From assembly GCA_003646745.1 (NCBI GenBank), contig QMLM01000084.1:1-7212 (forward strand): a stretch of 7,212 bases of DNA. Reading direction: 5' to 3'. Both the position numbers and the translations under genes were made by a program. The DNA is from Deltaproteobacteria bacterium (GTDB lineage: Bacteria > Desulfobacterota > B13-G15 > RBG-16-54-18). The stretch's first letter is position 1, and every line of letters starts with the position of its first letter. The notes below the pieces were generated by a model. It was not told the origin of the DNA. It did no database searches and worked only from the letters and a program-made list of their open reading frames with translations. Positions 1 through 4,733 of this stretch are shown one piece after another.

Positions 1-858
1 CCTAATGGTGGCCGAGGCTGCAGTGGGATGTCCCCCTCCGCCAAACTCCACGGCCACCTCAGCCACATTCACCTCCTCTAGCCTGCTTCGGCCGATGAGA
101 TAGACCCGTTCCTCCATCCTAATAAGGGCGAAAACTACATTTAAGTTCTCCATATCCTTCAGCTTATGGACCAAGACCGCTACGTCTCCGATATATCTAT
201 CGGACGAACCTGTGGTTACCACTACCTCTACCCCCCGGATGTTATATCGCTCTGCAGAACGGATGAGGTCGTTAAGCAAAAAAACCTGTTCTGCAGTCAA
301 CTCCCGAGTGATCATATCGGAGATAATATTGAGGCTTGCCCCTTTGGAGAGGAGATAGGCAGCGGCACAAAAATCCTCTTCCGTGGTGGAACTAAAGGTA
401 AGAGACCCTGTATCCTCATAGATACCCAGCATCATCACTGTTGCTTCATCAGGGGTGATAGATATCCTTTTCTGCTTCAATAACTTAAGTAAAATGGTAA
501 TGGTAGCTCCCCTCTCCTCTATGACCTCTAAGGTCCCCCTTACATCATCTGCAGAGGGGGGGTGATGGTCGTATATATGTATCTCCAAGCCAGGTTTGCC
601 CACAATCTGGGCAAATTTCCCGATGCGAGATCTCTGCCTGGTGTCCACTATGATAAGCCTTTTAATATTCTCTAGCTCTATATCCTTCACCCTATCCGCT
701 TCCAAAACATAGAAGGTAGAGCGGACAAAAAAGTCCCGCAATCCCTTCTCCTGAGACCCAGGGAATACCAGTTTGGCCTCAGGGTATAGCTTTTGGGCGG
801 CTAGCATAGAGGCCAAGGCATCAAAGTCCGCATTGATATGGGTGATGATAACATCCAT
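1..858 (-). CDS. DHH/DHHA1 phosphoesterase domain, N-terminal part of a probable fused tRNA A-adding enzyme (partial)
   Basis: The reading frame starts at ATG 858 and is still open at the left edge, giving 286 residues. GAGGGG at 866-871 lies 7 nt upstream as ribosome binding site. DHH-family metal motifs are visible: HxNxDxD at residues 7-13, VDTR at 71-74, DHH at 97-99 and YEDTGS at 147-152. A DHHA1-type glycine motif, GGGGHPTAAS, is at 273-282. DHH proteins are Mn-dependent phosphoesterases. The start and the phrase GIYEDTGSLTFSSTT resemble a long deltaproteobacterial/Aquificales protein with DHH, DHHA1, two CBS domains and a poly(A)-polymerase-type head that adds the terminal A of tRNA CCA ends. 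The CBS and transferase parts would lie outside the window, so the fusion is inferred. A stand-alone NrnA-like oligoribonuclease is the alternative. No signal peptide is seen, so it should be cytoplasmic. Confidence 0.82.
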   Translation of the reverse strand, partial: MDVIITHINADFDALASMLAAQKLYPEAKLVFPGSQEKGLRDFFVRSTFYVLEADRVKDIELENIKRLIIVDTRQRSRIGKFAQIVGKPGLEIHIYDHHPPSADDVRGTLEVIEERGATITILLKLLKQKRISITPDEATVMMLGIYEDTGSLTFSSTTEEDFCAAAYLLSKGASLNIISDMITRELTAEQVFLLNDLIRSAERYNIRGVEVVVTTGSSDRYIGDVAVLVHKLKDMENLNVVFALIRMEERVYLIGRSRLEEVNVAEVAVEFGGGGHPTAASATIR

Positions 859-876
859 CAGAGATCCCCTCAGTTT

Positions 877-906
877 TTTATAACCCAGAGATGGCCTTAA
901 TGTAAA
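877..906 (-). promoter_or_regulatory. Candidate sigma-70 promoter for the DHH/A-adding gene
   Basis: On the minus strand a -35-like TTTACA (901-906) and a -10-like TATAAA (877-882) are separated by 18 nt. Transcription would begin near 870, which leaves a leader of only about 12 nt and puts the GAGGGG ribosome binding site at the extreme 5' end. That makes the call tentative. It is the best promoter-like match upstream of this start. Confidence 0.35.
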
Positions 907-935
907 CCCTTATAAGCCCCCTTACCGTCCGCTCA

Positions 936-960
936 GGAAAATGCCTTAAGTTCATTTCCC
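936..960. repeat. Imperfect inverted repeat in the divergent intergenic region
   Basis: GGAAAATG (936-943) and CATTTCCC (953-960) form 8-bp arms with one mismatch around a 9-nt centre that contains CTTAAG. It lies between the two divergent promoter candidates, about 30 bp upstream of the minus-strand -35. It could be an operator, or chance symmetry in AT-rich DNA. Confidence 0.3.
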
Positions 961-1003
961 GTGGGCAAAGATGGATTTATCTTGCGCCAATGCCTCTTTT
1001 ATG

Positions 1004-1021
1004 ATAAAGGTCAACCTTTAT
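1004..1021. promoter_or_regulatory. Perfect 18-bp palindrome, candidate operator
   Basis: The arms ATAAAGGT (1004-1011) and ACCTTTAT (1014-1021) are exact reverse complements separated by CA. The right arm runs into the TATAAT at 1019-1024 upstream of the zinc-ribbon gene, so a bound protein would cover the promoter core. As RNA it could form a 7-bp stem with a TCAA loop. Neither side has a long T-run, and the stem is AT-rich, so a terminator is unlikely. No regulator is coded nearby to assign to it. Confidence 0.45.
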
Positions 1022-1024
1022 AAT
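1019..1024 (+). promoter_or_regulatory. Candidate -10 element for the zinc-ribbon gene
   Basis: A perfect TATAAT lies 21 nt before the ATG at 1045. No good -35 hexamer is found 16-18 nt upstream (the bases there are CT-rich). Transcription from here would start near 1031, immediately before the ribosome binding site AAGGAGG (1032-1038), giving a leader of about 14 nt. The lack of a -35 and the overlap with the palindrome would fit an activator- or repressor-controlled promoter, but this is inference. Confidence 0.35.
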
Positions 1025-1044
1025 TAGGTATAAGGAGGGCATAG

Positions 1045-1311
1045 ATGGCCAGATGCCTCAGGTGCGGCAATACCTCTAATTTTAATGTGTGGTGTTCCAT
1101 TCAGAAGGTCCTGGAAGTAGAGCTCAATGAAGATGAAGAGCTAGTGGAGGTTATAGGAGAACCTGAAGACGAAAATCTCCATGGCCTTGAGGACATTGAA
1201 GTTATGGAAGACGACCTGGCCTTCGCGATGGTAAGTTGTGCTTGGTGCGGTAGCAAAGAAATAGAGATAAATGGAAAAGAAGAGGTCCTCTCCCTCCGCA
1301 TCCATCATTGA
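1045..1311 (+). CDS. Small acidic zinc-ribbon protein of unknown function
   Basis: This 88-residue protein starts at ATG 1045 behind a strong ribosome binding site, AAGGAGG, with a 6-nt spacer. Two CxxC knuckles stand near the ends: CLRC (residues 4-7, followed by GN) and CAWC (65-68, followed by GS). Each has the C-x2-C-G form typical of zinc ribbons, so one zinc held by four Cys is expected. Between them, residues about 24-58 are very rich in Glu and Asp; there is a further Cys at 17 and a His-His C-terminus. It has no signal peptide or membrane segment. I do not recognise a named family. It stands alone on the plus strand and its last 7 nt overlap the end of rodZ, so the neighbours do not suggest a role. 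Protein or nucleic-acid contact would be typical of small ribbons, but nothing here proves it. Confidence 0.8.
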   Translation: MARCLRCGNTSNFNVWCSIQKVLEVELNEDEELVEVIGEPEDENLHGLEDIEVMEDDLAFAMVSCAWCGSKEIEINGKEEVLSLRIHH

Positions 1312-2087
1312 GAATCATCCCTATCCATGGACGGGAGTGTAAGCCTGACTACCTGCCCCACTTCCCCCAAAGGTCCCAATTGCCTGTCATCAAAAGTCAC
1401 CTTTATGCCCCCTGCATTTCCTATTAAAAGCTCAAAACTAGGCGCCCTGCGGGTGTATCGGTCCCCTGGATAGAGGGTAATATCAAAGGGGGGAGACGAC
1501 CCTTCTTTTATCTCTACCCATGTCCTCTCAATGGCCTCGAGCACAATAAGGTGTTGCTGTGTAGGTGAGGGCCTTTTTTTCTGTTGCGCACCATCGTTCA
1601 GAGAAGGTGGGAGGATTTGCCCTCTTTGCGAAGGGGCAGGGGAAGAGGATGACAAATTATTCGGGGAAGACACATCCTGTTGCAAATCTTGAGATCTTTG
1701 GAGGGTTGCCTCCCCTGTTCTGTCCATAGGAGCTTGCTTAAGATGCGTGATAAAAAGGACCATCATGGCCATCAAGAGGATGATCCCAATAAAGACATAT
1801 TTCTTTGATGCTTCCCTCTTTCTCTCATAGAAAGATCCTCCTTTAGTTAAAGAACCATTTTTCCACTCTTTATACTTGTAGATTACCTCCTCAGGGTCCA
1901 AGCCTATATATTTAGCGTAGGCCTCTATAAACCCTCTTACAAAGACCTCCGGTGGCAAAACCTCTAATTTATCCCCCTCAATGGCCTCTAAGATGGCACG
2001 GCGAATCTTCGTAGCCTGGCAGATCTCCTCTAATGAGACTTTTTTCGCCTCTCTTTCCCTTTTTAAAAAGGCACCAAAGCTCTCCAT
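1305..2087 (-). CDS. rodZ: Cytoskeleton protein RodZ (HTH, one membrane span, periplasmic domain)
   Basis: RodZ anchors MreB filaments to the inner membrane and links them to the Rod wall-synthesis complex. The 260-residue product has the family's order: an N-terminal HTH_25-type helix-turn-helix (residues about 1-75), a basic juxtamembrane stretch (88-96), one membrane span (about 97-116), a Ser/Pro/Gln-rich periplasmic linker (about 117-178) and a C-terminal DUF4115-like beta domain (about 179-255, containing RTWVEIKEG). Aromatic residues F49 and F53 in VFVRGF align by eye with the MreB-contacting F60 and Y64 of E. coli RodZ. The ATG at 2087 has AGGAGG and GAGAGG close upstream; the frame stays open farther 5' into the era end but offers no better start. 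It lies 49 nt after era, probably co-transcribed. Its stop falls inside the end of the convergent zinc-ribbon gene. Confidence 0.9.
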   Translation of the reverse strand: MESFGAFLKREREAKKVSLEEICQATKIRRAILEAIEGDKLEVLPPEVFVRGFIEAYAKYIGLDPEEVIYKYKEWKNGSLTKGGSFYERKREASKKYVFIGIILLMAMMVLFITHLKQAPMDRTGEATLQRSQDLQQDVSSPNNLSSSSPAPSQRGQILPPSLNDGAQQKKRPSPTQQHLIVLEAIERTWVEIKEGSSPPFDITLYPGDRYTRRAPSFELLIGNAGGIKVTFDDRQLGPLGEVGQVVRLTLPSMDRDDSQ

Positions 2088-2136
2088 CTCCTCCTCTCTA
2101 TAACCAAATATAGGGTTAGGACTTCGTAACTCCTCC

Positions 2137-3024
2137 TCAAGAAAAACCGAACTCTCGTAAGTTATACTCTTTCTTCGTCCAATCCTTCTGTACCCTTACC
2201 CAAAGGTCAAGGTATACTTTGGTACCTAAAAGGTGCTCTAAGTCAATCCTGGCCTGTCTGCCAATCTCTTTCAACATCCTTCCCCCTTTTCCGATGAGAA
2301 TTCCTTTCTGAGAATCCCTCTCCACGTTTATAGAGGCCCTGATGAAGATTATTCCCCTTCCTCTCTCTTTAAAATCTTCCACCACTACTGCACATGAATA
2401 GGGGATCTCTTGATGGGTCAACTGGAAAATCTTTTCCCGAATTATTTCCCTAGCCAAAAACCTTTCTGTCTGATCGGTGATAAAGTCATCAGGATAATAT
2501 TTGGGACCATGTGGAAGAAGCGCCACGATCTCCCTCTCCAAGAGGTCCACCCCTGTGCCTAAAAGGGCCGATATCCGCACAACTTTACTATATGGGAAGG
2601 GGAGAGATAACTCCGAGAGATCATCTTCCTTTATTAAATCTATCTTGTTAATCAATAAGAGAACTGGAACCTTTATCCCCTTAAAGGAATTCCACACTAT
2701 CTTTTCCTCTTGCGGGAAGGGATTTGTGGCCTCCACCATATGAAGGATCACATCAGCATCCCGCAAGGTACTTCTGGCCGTATTAAGCATAAATCTATTG
2801 AGTTTAGAGGTGGCCTCGTGGATTCCAGGGGTATCGAAGAAGAGGATTTGGGCATTGGGAAGGGTCTTGACCCCCAAAATTCTATTCCAAGTGGTCTGGG
2901 GTTTAGCTGAGGTGATGGCGACCTTTTCACCTAAGAGGCGGTTAAGGAGAGTAGATTTGCCCACATTGGGACGCCCAATAATAGGGACGAGCCCTGAGCG
3001 GAAATCACCTCCCTTCCTCTCCAA
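2137..3024 (-). CDS. era: GTPase Era, small ribosomal subunit assembly factor
   Basis: Era binds the 3' end of 16S rRNA and helps mature the 30S subunit; it acts in the cytoplasm at the membrane. The 295-residue product has all GTPase motifs: G1 GRPNVGKS (17-24), switch I around KPQTTWNRI (41-49), G3 DTPG (64-67), G4 NKID (126-129) and G5 SA (152-153). A C-terminal KH domain carries GKGG at 245-248. Length matches the family (about 300). The start is TTG at 3024, supported by AAGGAG at 3032-3037 with a 7-nt spacer; an in-frame TAA lies 10 codons upstream and no ATG or GTG intervenes. One oddity is Trp46, where family members I know have Arg (TTRxRI). The codon is TGG, one base from CGG. It is followed by rodZ and divergent from ssb. 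Confidence 0.95.
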   Translation of the reverse strand: MERKGGDFRSGLVPIIGRPNVGKSTLLNRLLGEKVAITSAKPQTTWNRILGVKTLPNAQILFFDTPGIHEATSKLNRFMLNTARSTLRDADVILHMVEATNPFPQEEKIVWNSFKGIKVPVLLLINKIDLIKEDDLSELSLPFPYSKVVRISALLGTGVDLLEREIVALLPHGPKYYPDDFITDQTERFLAREIIREKIFQLTHQEIPYSCAVVVEDFKERGRGIIFIRASINVERDSQKGILIGKGGRMLKEIGRQARIDLEHLLGTKVYLDLWVRVQKDWTKKEYNLREFGFS

Positions 3025-3026
3025 CT

Positions 3027-3037
3027 CTCCTCTCCTT
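3027..3037 (-). promoter_or_regulatory. Ribosome binding site deciding the era TTG start
   Basis: The minus strand reads AAGGAGAGGAG here. Its AAGGAG part (3032-3037) is 7 nt from the TTG at 3022-3024. No ATG occurs in frame between the upstream TAA and the G1 motif, so this site supports TTG as the real start. Confidence 0.7.
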
Positions 3038-3086
3038 CTTCTCTCTGTGGCTTAGCAAAACTTCTCCCTTACCTTCCTACCTCTGA

Positions 3087-3110
3087 CACTCCAATCAGTT
3101 TAGAGGAGTG
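3087..3110. repeat. Inverted repeat around the era -10
   Basis: CACTCC (3087-3092) and GGAGTG (3105-3110) are exact reverse complements with a 12-nt centre. That centre contains the candidate era -10 (3097-3102), placing the symmetry almost exactly over the promoter. It could be an operator or a leader hairpin; the arms are short enough to arise by chance. Confidence 0.3.
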
Positions 3111-3125
3111 CAAATTTAAAGTCAA
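3097..3125 (-). promoter_or_regulatory. Candidate sigma-70 promoter for era-rodZ
   Basis: On the minus strand TTGACT (3120-3125, five of six consensus bases) is followed after exactly 17 nt by TAAACT (3097-3102, four of six). Transcription would begin near 3090, leaving a purine-rich leader of about 65 nt before the era TTG. Position, spacing and orientation are right for the era-rodZ pair. Confidence 0.5.
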
Positions 3126-3159
3126 CTACAAGTGGCTTGTAACCTCTTTTGGTAGTTGA
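3122..3159. repeat. Inverted repeat joining the era and ssb -35 elements
   Basis: TCAACTAC (3122-3129) and GTAGTTGA (3152-3159) are exact 8-bp reverse complements 22 nt apart. Each arm contains the TTGA of one divergent -35 element: era on the left, ssb on the right. A second short symmetry, ACAAG-TGG-CTTGT (3128-3140), lies between them. The layout suggests shared regulation of both promoters or simply a symmetric promoter pair. Confidence 0.4.
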
Positions 3160-3182
3160 AAGCCAGCAGTTCATGTGATAAT
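3156..3182 (+). promoter_or_regulatory. Candidate extended -10 promoter for ssb
   Basis: TTGAAA (3156-3161) serves as -35, and GATAAT (3177-3182) as -10, with a 15-nt spacer. The spacer is short, but a TGT at 3174-3176 gives an extended -10 (TGnGATAAT), which tolerates poor -35 placement. Transcription would start near 3189, leaving a leader of about 28 nt with the ribosome binding site AAGGAG at 3204-3209. Confidence 0.45.
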
Positions 3183-3216
3183 TTAGGTAACCAAGCATGA
3201 AGGAAGGAGCAGGGAG

Positions 3217-3630
3217 ATGTTGGGGGTAAACAAGGTGATCTTGATAGGGAATTTGGGGGCCGATCCTGAGGTCAGGTACTCCAGCACGGGAACTGCAGTC
3301 ACCAGCTTCAGGATCGCCACTAGTGAAAACTGGACCAATAGAGAAGGGGAGAGGGAAACCCGAACAGAGTGGCATCGAGTAGTAGCCTTCGGAAAACTGG
3401 GGGAGATATGTGCGGAATACCTGAGTAAGGGGAGGCAGGTATATGTGGAGGGGCGACTCAGGTCCCGCTCATGGGAGGATAAAGAAGGGACCAAGAGGTG
3501 GGTGACAGAAGTAGTTGCCACCAATGTTGTGATGTTAGGGGCAGCAGGGGAACAGTTCAAAGGGGTGGAAGGTGAGCCGCTGGAGGGACCTCCGGATTTA
3601 GCCGCAGAGGAAGATGACATCCCCTTTTAA
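3217..3630 (+). CDS. ssb: Single-stranded DNA-binding protein
   Basis: SSB coats single-stranded DNA during replication, recombination and repair and recruits partner proteins through its acidic tail. The 137-residue product has the family OB fold at residues about 1-108, opening with GVNKVILIGNLGADPEVRY. The DNA-stacking aromatics of E. coli SSB (W40, W54, F60, W88) line up by eye with W39, W52, F58 and W86. The C-terminal tail EEDDIPF is the canonical partner-binding tip. The linker between fold and tail is short (about 20 residues), making the protein shorter than the 178-residue E. coli version but within the normal bacterial range. ATG 3217 has AAGGAG 7 nt upstream. It is a single-gene unit divergent from era, and it ends 5 nt from the convergent rodA stop. 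Confidence 0.96.
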   Translation: MLGVNKVILIGNLGADPEVRYSSTGTAVTSFRIATSENWTNREGERETRTEWHRVVAFGKLGEICAEYLSKGRQVYVEGRLRSRSWEDKEGTKRWVTEVVATNVVMLGAAGEQFKGVEGEPLEGPPDLAAEEDDIPF

Positions 3631-3635
3631 TGGTA

Positions 3636-4733
3636 CTAAAACATATACCGACGAGCCCTGACGTTCAAAAGGATCCCTATTCCCATGAGAGTGACGATGA
3701 TGGAGGAGCCTCCGTAGCTTAAAAAGGGCAGAGGAAGGCCCACTACAGGCATAATCCCCAAGACCATTCCTACATTCACCACTACATGAAAAAATAGCAT
3801 CGCCGTTATTCCAAAGGCGAGGAGGGCCCCATATCTATCCTTTGCCCTAACGCTTGTATTTAGACCCCAAAGGATCAAAGTTAAATAAAGGGCCAGCACT
3901 ACCCCGCACCCCACAAATCCCCATTCCTCTCCCAAAACGGCAAAGACGAAATCTGTATGGTGTTCGGGAAGAAACTGGAGTTTACACTGGGTACCATGAA
4001 GGTATCCCTTTCCCCAAATCCCCCCAGAGCCAACGGCGATCTTTGATTGTATAATATGATAGCCTGCCCCTAGCGGATCCATATTGGGGTTTAAAAAAGT
4101 AAGAATCCTGGTGCGTTGGTAATCTTTTAGCCCGGCCCAAAAGAAGGGTGTAGCGAGGATAACCACCATCAGTAGTATGAGGAGGGATCGGAAGCGAATC
4201 TTAACGAAAATGACGGTGGAGAGAAAGACAAAGAACAAGACCAAGGCCGTCCCCAAATCGGGCTGTTTGGCGATCAAGCCGACGGGTATTATAGTGATAA
4301 TTGCCGGGATAAGGAGATCCCGAAGCCGATATCCATCTCTCCCTGTATATTTGGCAAAATGATGGGCAAGGACGAAGATGAGGGCAATCTTCATCAGCTC
4401 AGAGGGTTGAAAAGTAAAAAGACCTATTTTTATCCACCTTTGAGCCCCCCCTACTACCATACCATAAATGAGCACACAAACTATACAAAGGAGGGACAAG
4501 AAGTAAAAGGGGTAGGCAAACTCTTCAAAATAGTGGTAGTCGACCAAAAACACCAAAAGGCCGATAACCACCCCTATCCCCAGCCACCAAAGCTGTCTCT
4601 GATAAAAGGGAAGGCCTACTCCAGCTAAATTGACGGTAGCACTGTAGAGATTGATAATACCTATTGCTATCAGAGTGATAACTAAGGCAACCAACTTAAC
4701 ATCCAATTGTCCTAATAATCTTTTGTCAATCAT
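3636..4733 (-). CDS. rodA: Rod shape-determining peptidoglycan glycosyltransferase RodA
   Basis: RodA is the SEDS-family membrane enzyme that polymerises lipid II into glycan strands for side-wall growth, paired with the transpeptidase PBP2. The 365-residue length is typical. The sequence is mostly hydrophobic, consistent with about ten membrane spans. SEDS landmarks are visible: GGAQRWIKIG (95-104) followed by QPSE (109-112), KQPDLGTA (156-163), LPEHHTDFVF (255-264) with D261 matching the essential Asp262 of E. coli RodA, and PFLSYGGSS (336-344). RodA rather than FtsW is indicated by the partner gene and by the HTDF loop. The ATG at 4733 overlaps the mrdA stop as ATGA, so translation is probably coupled; GGAGG directly abuts the ATG, which is unusually close. 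It is the last gene of the operon, ending 5 nt from the ssb stop. Confidence 0.95.
   Translation of the reverse strand: MIDKRLLGQLDVKLVALVITLIAIGIINLYSATVNLAGVGLPFYQRQLWWLGIGVVIGLLVFLVDYHYFEEFAYPFYFLSLLCIVCVLIYGMVVGGAQRWIKIGLFTFQPSELMKIALIFVLAHHFAKYTGRDGYRLRDLLIPAIITIIPVGLIAKQPDLGTALVLFFVFLSTVIFVKIRFRSLLILLMVVILATPFFWAGLKDYQRTRILTFLNPNMDPLGAGYHIIQSKIAVGSGGIWGKGYLHGTQCKLQFLPEHHTDFVFAVLGEEWGFVGCGVVLALYLTLILWGLNTSVRAKDRYGALLAFGITAMLFFHVVVNVGMVLGIMPVVGLPLPFLSYGGSSIIVTLMGIGILLNVRARRYMF

Noticed and set aside
166..483. Plus-strand open frame of 105 codons
   Set aside because: It lies antisense to the intact DHH gene, has no credible ribosome binding site and no recognisable protein features.
2088..2136. 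Possible N-terminal extension of RodZ or a hidden gene between era and rodZ
   Set aside because: The frame is open upstream of the ATG but contains no start codon, and the residues would not match RodZ. A 5-bp TAACC/GGTTA hairpin is too weak to call a terminator.
2501..3055. Plus-strand open frames across era
   Set aside because: They are antisense to a gene with every GTPase motif in place; composition is shadow-like and no start signal is seen.
3110..3200. tRNA or small RNA gene in the ssb/era intergenic region
   Set aside because: Inverted repeats are present, but no cloverleaf, T-arm consensus or terminator follows; promoter elements explain the symmetry better.
3197..3229. Ten-codon upstream ORF (ATG at 3197) overlapping the ssb start
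   Set aside because: The site before it is weak and the frame has no coding character; a leader peptide cannot be supported.
3183..3620. Long minus-strand open frame opposite ssb, which could be read as a rodA 3' extension or an antisense gene
   Set aside because: ssb on the plus strand has a full OB fold, a DDIPF tail, a promoter and a ribosome binding site; the minus frame is Ser/Pro/Leu-rich shadow sequence.
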